From Holosporaceae bacterium UBA3830 (GTDB lineage Bacteria > Pseudomonadota > Alphaproteobacteria > UBA3830): DNA of 12,254 bases. Below the pieces are notes generated by a model that was not told the DNA's origin, made no database searches, and saw only the letters and a program-made list of their open reading frames with translations. The stretch is from positions 1-12,254 of the forward strand of contig DGIE01000099.1 of NCBI GenBank assembly GCA_002393025.1. Reading direction: 5' to 3'. Positions 1-6,961 of this stretch are shown piece by piece. How positions within the stretch are numbered: the first letter of the stretch is position 1; each line of letters begins with the position of its first letter. A program made the translations under genes and the position numbers.

Positions 1-568
1 TCAACATAAGCCGCTGATCCGTTGTATATACCATCGGCTATTCGCAACATTCGTTCTCTTTGCTGCTTGTAACTCAACCCCGGATTCCATTTCTTCGCCA
101 CCGCCAGCGCCGCCTCTTGCGCACATTTCTTCACAACTTTATCGGGACTGCTGTTCCTCAAAAACTCCGTCCCCTCCGTCTGCCTCTTCAATAAAGTTTG
201 ATTGTCCAGCACATATTTCGCTCCCAGCAGCAATATCGGTATTACCGTCAGCGTCAATATTAGCACGTAACCTGCGACGGCCTCCCTTAATTCAAGGCTA
301 TTTTCCTTATTGAAAGTTCGTAGCGCCAAAATCTTGGTTTTCAAGAATTGCTGAATGCTCGCAAAACTTTGCAAAAATCTGTCAAATTTCCCTTTCCTTA
401 ATTTGATCCTTTGATTCTTTTTGTTGCTAAATTTTCGGGAGTTTGTAAAAGTTTGATGATTGATATTAGAGGCAGTTCTTTTGGTCCTTTGACCAGTTTG
501 AGAAGTCCTTACCCCCCCCCGTCAACTTTTTTTGTCTCGCAGGCACCCCGCTTCGCTTCTTCGATCAT
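1..568 (-). CDS. TadE/TadG-like membrane-anchored protein, 3' end outside window, 5' end frameshifted
   Basis: On the minus strand a frame stays open from about 521 to the left edge (over 170 codons) and continues beyond it. It encodes a basic leader, then a single hydrophobic segment (AVAGYVLILTLTVIPILLLG, about 221-280) followed by a polar region containing KYVLDNQTLLKRQTEGTEFL. One N-terminal membrane anchor after a short polar leader is the layout of TadE/TadG-type pseudopilin-like proteins of Flp/Tad pili; this is inferred from layout, not from a diagnostic motif. No ATG exists in this frame. The best start, ATG at 568 with GGAG at 575-578, lies in a different frame (MIEEAKRGACETKKVDGGG) that meets a stop right after nine G (512-520). 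One extra G would join the two frames. The gene is therefore phase-variable, decayed or misassembled, or it starts downstream at a TTG. Confidence 0.45.
512..520 (-). repeat. Poly-G tract (nine C on plus strand) at a reading-frame switch
   Basis: Nine consecutive C on the plus strand. On the minus strand the frame starting at ATG 568 reads GTT GAC GGG GGG GGG TAA here, whereas the frame encoding the membrane protein resumes as GTA AGG ACT. A tract of ten G would connect them without a stop. Confidence 0.6.
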
Positions 569-1021
569 TGCAATCTCCGTTCCCTTTTCCGCCTTTTCCT
601 TCGGCTCTACAAACTTTCATCCCCCATTCTCTCTCCTTTTCCTTAATTTTTTCTTAATTCCTTTGCTTTTTTTTCTTCCCTTCATCTCTTCCTGAATTTT
701 TGGGGTTCATTACATTCGTTTTTGCTATCAATCGCTACCCCAGTAGTTTTTTGCGAAAAAATTTTTGATGATTTTGTGAAAAGTTGATTTAATCCTCAAA
801 TTTGAGCGGAAATAACAAAATTCTCCATTTCCCATCATTTGGAGATTTTTTGGCTTTTGGAGAGAGGTTTTTCGAGAAATACATATATTGAAGACTATTT
901 AAATACATTTAATCTTTGGAATGGATTAATGATAAACTGCGTGTATTCTGCAAACTCATTTTTCACATCTTCAGATTTTTCCTTAAAAATCAAACAACTG
1001 GATACAATGTCACGCTGCTGA
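569..1021. other. Stretch without a convincing gene; purine/pyrimidine-skewed then AT-rich
   Basis: From about 569 to 690 the minus strand is strongly purine-rich and holds short lysine/arginine-rich frames (for example from ATG 703) that hit stops within about 25 codons. From 700 to 985 the sequence is AT-rich with no sustained frame, no clear ribosome-binding site and no recognised product. The part nearest 569 may be the leader or a decayed 5' end of the membrane-protein gene to its left. Confidence 0.4.
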
Positions 1022-1024
1022 TGA
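985..1024 (+). repeat. Diverged repeat, copy 1 (next to tRNA-like 3' end)
   Basis: This 40-nt segment (core GATACAATGTCACGCTGCTG) aligns with 1170-1209 (core GATGCAACGTTACGTTGCTG). About three quarters of positions are identical, and the differences in the core are all transitions. On the minus strand it begins at the 3' end of the tRNA-like sequence. Confidence 0.45.
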
Positions 1025-1092
1025 ACATTGCAGGGTTCGAACCTGCGACCCCCACGATGTGAACGTGATGCTCTACCGCTGAGGTTACATTC
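1022..1092 (-). tRNA. Degenerate tRNA-Val(CAC)-like sequence
   Basis: On the minus strand the D-loop region CAGCGGTAGAGC, an anticodon arm TCACG-TTCACAT-CGTGG with anticodon CAC (valine, GTG codons), and a perfect T arm GCAGG-TTCGAAC-CCTGC are in correct order and spacing. The rest is damaged. The acceptor arms GAATGTA and AATGTTC pair only partly, with two wobbles and one mismatch. The linker before the D arm is one base short, and the usual first D-stem base pair is a C-C mismatch. No CCA follows the discriminator (TCA instead). It is either a pseudo-tRNA or a strongly diverged one. The open frame crossing it on the minus strand is a tRNA read-through artefact. Confidence 0.55.
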
Positions 1093-1103
1093 GCTCTCTT
1101 TCA

Positions 1104-1122
1104 AAAAGCATTTTATGCTTTT
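1104..1122. terminator. Weak hairpin, possible bidirectional terminator
   Basis: AAAAGCAT-TTT-ATGCTTTT is a perfect 8-bp stem followed by CTTT on the plus strand and TTG on the minus strand. It is AT-rich and sits just upstream (minus strand) of the tRNA-like sequence. It could end transcription from either side, but its stability is low. Confidence 0.25.
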
Positions 1123-1169
1123 CTTTACTTTTATCATTATTGAAAATCTCGCTTCGTAAATGTCCACCA

Positions 1170-1209
1170 AAAAATCAATAACCAGATGCAACGTTACGTT
1201 GCTGGTGGA
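1170..1209 (+). repeat. Diverged repeat, copy 2, with internal palindrome
   Basis: Partner of 985-1024. It contains GCAACGT-T-ACGTTGC, a perfect 7-bp inverted repeat around one base. On the minus strand it is preceded by CATTCGCTCCA, which resembles a tRNA acceptor 3' end with CCA, but no tRNA body lies upstream of it. Confidence 0.4.
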
Positions 1210-1512
1210 GCGAATGACTACAAAAACATAACTAGTGCCGGAGATAGTAAATCTCGATTTTTCTTTGTTTTTCAATAGGTTGAATTAAAACAAAATCAAT
1301 TACTAACCAAATGATACTAAAAACGAACCTTTCGTTAAATTTTCGAATTCTCTTTGTAATTCAAATAGTTACACTAGATCCGATCAATTGGTAACCAAGT
1401 GACTACAAAAGTATAACAAGTTCTACTTTTCTAATCTATCAAAACTTGCACATTTTACCCCAAAATTATCTACACGCTTCTATGAGACATAAATCGAATT
1501 CCAAAACCACTT

Positions 1513-2745
1513 TTAAAGTAGCCTGAATGCCGATGCCATCTGATCGATTTCTTTTTTGGCTAATCCATGATTTTTTGCAACAAATGACCAATCAGAAACG
1601 CTCTTTTTCATGTCCGCGATTATATCGTTTGCGTCTTTTAAACTAACTCCGAAGTATTCACAAACCTCTAAAGCCAAATCAATTGACTGAGTATTGTCAT
1701 TTTCGGTTATATAAGTACTTAAGACTTTTTTATTATCGATACTCGGATTTACGTCGTATAATGGAGACAATTTCCATCCCTTTTCATTCACATACAAAAA
1801 GCCGTGGTTTCTCAAATGATCATCTGTATTTGAAATCAAAATCGAAAATACAATTCGTTTCCACAATTCAATCAAATCTTCTTTTGGAGAAGCCCCGTAT
1901 TGTCTTATCACGTCAGCAATATCTAAGTAACTGTGAGTTTCTGTATCGTTGTCAACAGCATTCAACATGCTCATTGCCGATAAAAAATGAATGCGTTCTT
2001 GTCTCTTCCGATCGAATCGTTTCAAAATAATGATGTCTTTATTCGCGACTTTTTTCAGAGTCCATTCTTGAGTGTTGAGACCGCAGGATTTCGCGAGAGT
2101 TAATGCAATCGATTCCCACAGCACATTATTTGAGTAATCATCTTTTTTGGGAAATTTAGCTATACACAAATCACCTGATTCATCAATAACGCTAGCCTTC
2201 GGACGCGCACCGCCTAAGGAAGAACCTGGAGCAAGCAGCAATTGTAAATCTGCATTTTTCTCTACTGAATCAATAATTTTTTCAGTTGCATACAGTAATT
2301 GTGACAGTTGAACTAAAGGAGGAATAGATTTTAAATCTCCCGGCCATAAAAACTGATCGTTCTCTTCAGTTTTGAATCGCAAAGCCCCTTGTCGCGCATA
2401 ATCATTTACGTACAACAAGTAGTCGATTTCATTCAGCGTCTTTGGGCTGCGACTATTTTCTCTCGCAAGCTGCGCTTCGTATTTCCGCATCAAAATTCTT
2501 CCCCATGTATCGGGTGCAGAATCTGAGAACGAACCCAATAAAGGAGTTTGGCGAGGATTAACTTGTTTTCCGGCACCTAAAAATAATCCAGGTTCAAGAG
2601 AAAAAGCTTTTTGATTGCTCAGCCAATCTCTCGAATACTCAAAGTCTGAAGTCTCCTTGCCCTTGTAAAAATGAGACCACAATGTTCCCACAAATTCATC
2701 TTTCCCTTTTAAATTGATATAAACTAAAACCTTTTTGTCAGACAT
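1513..2745 (-). CDS. hipA: HipA-family serine/threonine kinase toxin
   Basis: 410 residues, the usual size for HipA. HipA kinases phosphorylate a cytoplasmic target (glutamyl-tRNA synthetase in E. coli) and stop growth; the partner HipB neutralises them. Seen here: an N-terminal HipA_N-like segment (VLVYINLKGKDEFVGTLW, residues 6-23), PDTWGR at 78-83, a Gly/Ser-rich loop GSSLGGARPKAS at 174-185 matching the flexible loop that carries the regulatory serine in characterised HipA, the kinase core ILKRFDR at 240-246, the catalytic loop NTDDHLRNHGF at 306-316, and metal-binding DVNPS at 331-335. All key residues are present, so it should be active. The ATG overlaps the hipB stop by one base (TAATG), indicating translational coupling. 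The strain's target is not visible from the sequence. Confidence 0.92.
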   Translation of the reverse strand: MSDKKVLVYINLKGKDEFVGTLWSHFYKGKETSDFEYSRDWLSNQKAFSLEPGLFLGAGKQVNPRQTPLLGSFSDSAPDTWGRILMRKYEAQLARENSRSPKTLNEIDYLLYVNDYARQGALRFKTEENDQFLWPGDLKSIPPLVQLSQLLYATEKIIDSVEKNADLQLLLAPGSSLGGARPKASVIDESGDLCIAKFPKKDDYSNNVLWESIALTLAKSCGLNTQEWTLKKVANKDIIILKRFDRKRQERIHFLSAMSMLNAVDNDTETHSYLDIADVIRQYGASPKEDLIELWKRIVFSILISNTDDHLRNHGFLYVNEKGWKLSPLYDVNPSIDNKKVLSTYITENDNTQSIDLALEVCEYFGVSLKDANDIIADMKKSVSDWSFVAKNHGLAKKEIDQMASAFRLL

Positions 2746-3065
2746 TACCTATCATCCTTTTTGTAACGCACTCTTTTGGGGAGATTTTCCCGAACATATA
2801 TTTTACCGATAAAATCGTTATCGGGTTCTGCTAACTGATATAAATTATCGATAAACCCCAACACAAAAAGCACCTTTGAATAGATACCCATTGAAACACC
2901 CGCGTCACCTTTTTCTACTTTTGTTAACGTAACGTGGGTAATTCCAGCTCGTTCCTCGACCAGAGCCATCGTTAAGTGTCGCTTAATTCGAGCCTCTCTC
3001 AGATCAGACCCAAGTTTTTTCAACGCTTTATCTACAGGAATCGGAATCATTGACGTTTTACTCAT
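2745..3065 (-). CDS. hipB: HipB-family antitoxin, XRE-type HTH repressor
   Basis: 106 residues. A helix-turn-helix of the XRE/Cro type spans roughly residues 15-70: LGSDLREARIKRHLTMALVE, then AGITHVTLTKVEKGDAGVS and a following helix. The C-terminal tail is basic (KRVRYKKDDR). It is the first gene of a two-gene operon with hipA, the standard order for this toxin-antitoxin family, in which HipB binds HipA and represses the operon. The start at 3065 is the ATG following a strong promoter; no good Shine-Dalgarno sequence precedes it (TATTAAAACA), so initiation may be weak. Assignment rests on the HTH pattern plus the adjacent hipA. Confidence 0.9.
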   Translation of the reverse strand: MSKTSMIPIPVDKALKKLGSDLREARIKRHLTMALVEERAGITHVTLTKVEKGDAGVSMGIYSKVLFVLGFIDNLYQLAEPDNDFIGKIYVRENLPKRVRYKKDDR

Positions 3066-3100
3066 TGTTTTAATATACTTACATATACATTATCCATAAT

Positions 3101-3119
3101 TATAGTTCATAATACTATA
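3101..3119. promoter_or_regulatory. Candidate HipB operator overlapping the hip -10 box
   Basis: Perfect inverted repeat TATAGT-N7-ACTATA (3101-3106 and 3114-3119) covering the -10 box of the hip promoter. HipB proteins autorepress by binding inverted repeats, although this one does not match the E. coli TATCC-N8-GGATA operator. The role is inferred from position. Confidence 0.45.
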
Positions 3120-3137
3120 TGTTAATATATATATCAA
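3109..3137 (-). promoter_or_regulatory. hipBA promoter (-35 TTGATA, -10 TATTAT)
   Basis: On the minus strand TTGATA (3137-3132) and TATTAT (3114-3109) are separated by exactly 17 nt, each one or two bases from the sigma-70 consensus, about 45 nt ahead of the hipB start. Confidence 0.6.
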
Positions 3138-3217
3138 GAGTATTTTAATACAAATCTCCCATTTCTCAAATGCTCTGTCCAGAGCCACTTTGAAACGCCT
3201 CTTTGTATAGTTTGCTA

Positions 3218-3358
3218 TTACGCCTGCCAAGGATTAGCCCCCTTTCCCCCAAGTCGCCCGGTTGATCCGGATGTAAATGATTCGGTAATACTTCCAACCC
3301 CGACACTCTCTCCATTAACAACTTTTCCTTTGGACATGTATACGTTGTTGTCATTCAT
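3218..3358 (-). CDS. Small hypothetical ORF (46 aa), Gly/Ser-rich
   Basis: ATG at 3358, 46 residues: begins MNDNNVYMSKGKVVNGES, then a Gly/Ser/Thr-rich stretch and a C-terminus GGKGANPWQA. Its start lies 8 nt inside the end of the alternative reading frame of the preceding immunity-like gene (stop at 3351-3353), consistent with coupled translation. I do not recognise it. It could be the start of a further orphan toxin cassette that was truncated, or chance. A competing frame in the same stretch (62 aa from ATG 3354) has a less protein-like composition and no ribosome-binding site, so I prefer this one. Confidence 0.3.
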   Translation of the reverse strand: MNDNNVYMSKGKVVNGESVGVGSITESFTSGSTGRLGGKGANPWQA

Positions 3359-3394
3359 CAAAAAGACGGTTGGTATTGCTCGCCAAAAGCTCAT

Positions 3395-3943
3395 TCATCT
3401 CGGCTTTGGTGAAGGTTTTCTGCAAGAATAAGATTTCTCTTCCGAATTCTTCGCCTTACTCAGCTCTTCTCCTATGCGGAGGTATTCATCTAATTCATCG
3501 TCTATAGCTTTCTGTCGACGCTGTTCAGGAGTCATTAGTTCTAACTCATACTCTTCCACATACGAAATCTCAACTTTCTCTAATCCATGAAATTCTCGCA
3601 CCTCGTTCATCGCTTTTTTCATTTCATAATACTCAAAAGAATCTAGAGTATCCTCCGAAAGATACAATGCCGACAATTCCAATAAATGATAAGGATTTAT
3701 CGATTCAGGATGACAGAAAAAAATATTATCTACATAATCTCCATAATCGATTCCAGGTGGAACCTTACTCCAATCAGAGTAGCTTGTCACTATCCAACCA
3801 TTTGGTATTTTAGGATTTTTGATATTAATTTTATCTGGTAGAAATCTTCTTAACCTCAAAGTATCAAATTCAAAACAATACCACCTATTACATGAATCGT
3901 ATCCTAAAACTAAGTGATCACTATTCTCAATTTCAACGATCAT
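3395..3943 (-). CDS. Candidate immunity protein of a polymorphic-toxin cassette (C-terminus probably frameshifted)
   Basis: 182 residues, acidic, no signal peptide or membrane segment, so probably cytoplasmic. I do not recognise a named family. Its ATG shares one base with the stop of the toxin-like ORF upstream (AAATAATG), the coupling expected of a toxin-immunity pair. The last dozen codons (SYSCRKPSPKPR) look unnatural. One base earlier in phase, the frame reads ILFLQKTFTKAEMNELLASN and stops at 3351, a much more protein-like C-terminus. A one-base loss near 3440-3450 (GGCGAAGAATTC) would explain this. So either the protein is intact as given, or the gene carries a recent frameshift and ended at 3351 originally. 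Immunity function is inferred from context only. Confidence 0.5.
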   Translation of the reverse strand: MIVEIENSDHLVLGYDSCNRWYCFEFDTLRLRRFLPDKINIKNPKIPNGWIVTSYSDWSKVPPGIDYGDYVDNIFFCHPESINPYHLLELSALYLSEDTLDSFEYYEMKKAMNEVREFHGLEKVEISYVEEYELELMTPEQRRQKAIDDELDEYLRIGEELSKAKNSEEKSYSCRKPSPKPR

Positions 3944-4752
3944 TATTTCTTTCCCTTCTCTTTTAATGGTTTAAATAAAGCAGCTCCCTTGTCGCTATTA
4001 ACTTTAATTTTAAAATCATGCCTTAAATAAGTCTGTTCAGTTTTCACATCCATATAGAAATGCATTTCAGCCGACTGACCATCCAGAACTTTGATCGATC
4101 TTGTGGTATATTTACCCCATTCTCCATTTGGACTTAACTTTAGCATCGCATCTTTAGCCTCGGGATTACCTAATTCATCGAAACCACACACTTTTCTTGC
4201 ATTACCTTTATTTATACTCGTAGCCTTTCCTGTTAACTGTCCTTCACGGGTAATCATTCCAGCATCTTCGAAAGCTAGAAGCGTCCTCTGTCGGAGAGCA
4301 GTGTTCATACTACCGAGAGCATCCCTGTTGTACGAATTGTAAGTACCGCCCCCGATTTTCACTTTATCTACGCTGCCAATGATAGCAGCCTCACGATTTG
4401 CTTGTCTAGTACTTACGGAATACGCCCCCTTCAAATTCCTCGCGAAACGTGCCTTACCGAAGGCATAAAGCTTACCAACCCCTGTAGCAAGAAGCTTTTC
4501 CCCCATTACCGTAGCTCCAAGCTCTAACGCTTCTTTCCTCTGGTCGCGAACAAACTCTTCGCCAGAAATCTTATCATAATGATAATCCAGTGACGGTCCG
4601 ACAAACGGTACTAACCTTGCAGCTCTCTGCAAATCATTTTCGCCGACTTTGCCTAATTCGTCCTGGCGCAGGCGTTCTATTCGATTTTTGTCGCTATTCA
4701 ACTCGTCGACTGAAACCTTACGCACAACCGGCACCCCGCCTCCGGCAAACAC
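3943..4752 (-). CDS. Polymorphic-toxin C-terminal domain-like protein (fragment of a larger gene)
   Basis: 269 residues from GTG at 4752, with no ribosome-binding site at that start. The N-terminal part (FAGGGVPVVRKVSVDELNSD) looks like the inside of a longer protein. The middle has a pretoxin-like helical region (VPFVGPSLDYHYDKI; ELGATVMGEKLLATGVGKLY). The C-terminal 120 residues (AFEDAGMITREGQLTGKA; NGEWGKYTTRSIK; EMHFYMDVKTEQTYLRHDFK) resemble C-terminal toxin modules found on contact-dependent or RHS-type proteins; I cannot name the enzyme. The upstream codons stay open only 12 codons to a TAG at 4789-4791, and similar coding sequence continues beyond that stop, so the GTG is probably not an original start. 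The following ORF overlaps its stop by one base. Confidence 0.5.
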   Translation of the reverse strand: MFAGGGVPVVRKVSVDELNSDKNRIERLRQDELGKVGENDLQRAARLVPFVGPSLDYHYDKISGEEFVRDQRKEALELGATVMGEKLLATGVGKLYAFGKARFARNLKGAYSVSTRQANREAAIIGSVDKVKIGGGTYNSYNRDALGSMNTALRQRTLLAFEDAGMITREGQLTGKATSINKGNARKVCGFDELGNPEAKDAMLKLSPNGEWGKYTTRSIKVLDGQSAEMHFYMDVKTEQTYLRHDFKIKVNSDKGAALFKPLKEKGKK

Positions 4753-5078
4753 CGCATGAAGCTGAGGACTATCGACGCGTCCTTCACCCTAAGCAAAACG
4801 GACCTGCGCCCGATATTCTGCTTCGGTTAAAATTTTCTCTTGCTGAAATTTTTTCTCTACTTTCTTTTCTTCAACCTTTCGAAGATTATCCGCGTTTATC
4901 CGAATAATATGCCTCTGCTTTTTACCGTCGTTTTATCGTGATATTCCAGCATTGCTGCCGTTTCATTAAAGACCGGTTTCGAACATATAAATCTTTTCCC
5001 TCCGTTTGCGTTGACCGATTCAAATGTTATTCCGTGTCCCGTGATGTACTTCTTGATTTCTCCCTCTTCTATATTAAC
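4753..5078 (-). pseudogene. Broken 5' remnant of the toxin parent gene (nonsense plus frameshift, no start)
   Basis: Coding-quality sequence continues upstream of the 269-residue ORF. Immediately before it, in the same frame, lies GEGRVDSPQLHA. Beyond a TAG at 4789-4791 come LTEAEYRAQVRFA and the charged segment RINADNLRKVEEKKVEKK. Near 4919-4923 the frame shifts at a run of five T (A on the coding strand); adding one A joins it to the next piece, which contains GHGITFESVNANGGKRFICS and FNETAAMLEYHDKTTVK. The sequence has no start codon and stops making sense at about 5078, about 60 nt before the oppositely oriented restriction gene. I infer that the N-terminal bulk of a large secreted or surface toxin was deleted when the DNA to the right arrived. 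Confidence 0.5.
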
Positions 5079-5122
5079 TTATTGTTAATTCAACCAATGT
5101 ATAGTGACAATACACCTAATTT

Positions 5123-5128
5123 AGGGGA
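5123..5128 (+). promoter_or_regulatory. Ribosome-binding site deciding the DUF262 gene start
   Basis: AGGGGA lies 9 nt ahead of the ATG at 5138. It favours this start over the unrelated frame that also crosses this spot. Confidence 0.5.
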
Positions 5129-5137
5129 AGAAAAGCA

Positions 5138-6961
5138 ATGGCAGAGTTACAAGTATCAAGGAAAACTATTAGGGAGCTTTTTGAAAATGAAAAATCCGTT
5201 TTTCTAGTTCCCGAGTATCAACGTCCGTATTCTTGGACAAAATCAGAATGTTCAACATTATGGGAAGATCTATTTGCTTTTGCGATTCCTGATTATGATT
5301 ACAGTAAATTCGACAAAAATAACGATGAATATTTTTTAGGACCCATCGTTACTTTTTTAAACGATGAAGAAAAGCTAGAAATCATTGACGGTCAGCAACG
5401 TTTAACTTCATTAATGCTACTCTTGAGAGCTTTTTACAACAAATACGAAAAAATGAAAGATCCCAAAACCCTTGCAACCAAAGGTATTATTGAGCGATGC
5501 ATTTGGGAAAGTGATGAATTTGGGAACATATGCACAGATCAAAATTCATTGAAGTTAGAATCAACAATAATTACAGATGAAGATAAAAGTGATTTTTTTG
5601 AAATTATGAAAACCGGGAAAATCAAAGAAGAATCCAGCAGCTTATATGCAAAAAATTATAGATTTTTTCTGAATAAAATAGAAAATTTAGCAATAAATTA
5701 TCCTGATTGTTTTTCTTATTTATCAGCGAGACTATTGAACAATTGTGTTATTCTCCCCATTGAAACAGAATCTCAAGATAAAGCAATGTATATATTCTCA
5801 ACTCTTAACGATCGAGGATTACAACTTTCTGATTCTGATATTTTTAAATCGAAGTTTTATAAGTATTATACAAAAAAGTTCGATTCAGAAGAAAAAGATC
5901 GAAAAAAGAGAGAAGAATTCATCGAAAATAATTTCTCAAAAAAGTGGAAAAATTTAGAAGAGATATGCAACTCAATATTTAGAGTTTCTAAAGGAAATCC
6001 AATGGATGAATTATTCATAAGATATATGTATTATGAACGTGCAAGAAGGGGGATAAAGGATACCACCACCATTTCCTTGAGAAAATTTTATGAAAATCCT
6101 GATCGAAAATTAAATACGCTAGAAAATCAAAATTTCACATATGAAAATTATGCAATATTAAATGATCAAACGTTTTCAAATTTGATAGTTCTCGCAAATT
6201 TTTGGAAAGACGCGTACGCTTTGAATGATACGAGATTTTCAGAAGATGTTCTTCGAAAATTGTTTATCTTAAAATATGCACCAAATAATTTATGGACGGG
6301 TATTACATCTGTATATTTTATGACTAACAAAGATGCCAATAATAAGCTCGACAATGAAAAATTCTGTTCATTTCTTGAAAAAATTACGACCTTTATATTT
6401 GCATATGCAGTCTTAAGACCAGGCGTAAATGCTTTACGAACACCGATTTATACAGAAATGATAAAAATAATAAACGGAACACAAATTGATTTTTTCGACT
6501 TCAGATTCGAAATTGAAAATACGAAAAACATGTTTTTCAATTTTTCCTTCGATAACTTAAAACCTATAACAAAAGCATTGTTAACTTGGTGGGCGTTTTG
6601 CGACGAAAATCAAGATTTACCAAATAGTGATCAGGAGTACCAAATTGAACACATATTTGCAAACAATAGACCTTCTGATAACCTTTCCGAAAAAGACAGA
6701 GAATCATTGGGAAATAAATCTTTGTTGGAGAAACGTATCAACATTCGTGCTTCTGATTACAGATTCTGTGACAAGAAAAAATATTACAGAGGAGAATATA
6801 AAAACAAAAATGGAAAACAGCAAGAAAAAACAAATATTGTAGAACTATTGCAATTATCCGATGAAAAAAACGATTTTACAGAGAAAGATATTGATGAAAG
6901 AAACAAAAAAATAATTAATAGTTTTATTGATCATCTACGAAATATCGGATTAACGAAATAA
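5138..6961 (+). CDS. DUF262/DUF1524 (GmrSD-type) modification-dependent restriction protein
   Basis: 607 residues, a typical length for a single-chain GmrSD-like protein. These type IV enzymes cut foreign DNA carrying modified bases; the DUF262 half hydrolyses nucleotide and the DUF1524 half is an HNH-type nuclease. Seen here: VPEYQRPYSW at 24-33 and IIDGQQRLTS at 82-91, the signature DUF262 motifs; FSTLNDRGLQLSDSDIFKSK near 220-239; then an alpha-helical linker; and C-terminal YQIEHIFANN at 501-510 (candidate catalytic His505) followed by SLGNKSLLEKRIN at 523-535, the DUF1524 pattern. No signal peptide. Codon use is clearly more AT-rich than the phage genes to the right, suggesting separate acquisition. 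It stands alone with no methylase or partner gene, and its stop is immediately followed by the truncated ATPase gene. The substrate modification is unknown. Brx/Ssp-associated DUF262 proteins are an alternative grouping. Confidence 0.85.
   Translation: MAELQVSRKTIRELFENEKSVFLVPEYQRPYSWTKSECSTLWEDLFAFAIPDYDYSKFDKNNDEYFLGPIVTFLNDEEKLEIIDGQQRLTSLMLLLRAFYNKYEKMKDPKTLATKGIIERCIWESDEFGNICTDQNSLKLESTIITDEDKSDFFEIMKTGKIKEESSSLYAKNYRFFLNKIENLAINYPDCFSYLSARLLNNCVILPIETESQDKAMYIFSTLNDRGLQLSDSDIFKSKFYKYYTKKFDSEEKDRKKREEFIENNFSKKWKNLEEICNSIFRVSKGNPMDELFIRYMYYERARRGIKDTTTISLRKFYENPDRKLNTLENQNFTYENYAILNDQTFSNLIVLANFWKDAYALNDTRFSEDVLRKLFILKYAPNNLWTGITSVYFMTNKDANNKLDNEKFCSFLEKITTFIFAYAVLRPGVNALRTPIYTEMIKIINGTQIDFFDFRFEIENTKNMFFNFSFDNLKPITKALLTWWAFCDENQDLPNSDQEYQIEHIFANNRPSDNLSEKDRESLGNKSLLEKRINIRASDYRFCDKKKYYRGEYKNKNGKQQEKTNIVELLQLSDEKNDFTEKDIDERNKKIINSFIDHLRNIGLTK

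Larger units (their letters stand above)
1093..1512. other. AT-rich spacer without a gene; weak hairpin and degenerate repeats
   Basis: No credible coding frame is seen. It contains a perfect 8-bp inverted repeat AAAAGCAT/ATGCTTTT with a TTT loop (1104-1122) and the second copy of the tRNA-flank repeat (1170-1209). It also holds two loosely similar stretches around 1212-1234 and 1394-1418 that share TGACTACAAAA followed by ATAAC. Nothing shows a function. Confidence 0.4.

Noticed and set aside
411..695. Plus-strand 94-codon hydrophobic frame
   Set aside because: It is the pyrimidine-rich complement of the minus-strand purine-rich stretch; its Phe/Pro/Ser/Leu composition follows from base skew, and it overlaps the better-supported minus-strand gene start.
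895..1275. Minus-strand open frame of 126 codons
   Set aside because: It reads straight through the tRNA-Val-like sequence (giving SGRASRSHRGGRRFEPC-type residues), has no ribosome-binding site and no recognisable domain.
3166..3354. Minus-strand 62-codon frame
   Set aside because: It overlaps the more protein-like 46-residue frame starting at 3358, has no ribosome-binding site and no recognised similarity.
4590..4907. Plus-strand 105-codon frame opposite the toxin remnant
   Set aside because: It is antisense to better coding sequence on the minus strand, and its composition shows no domain.
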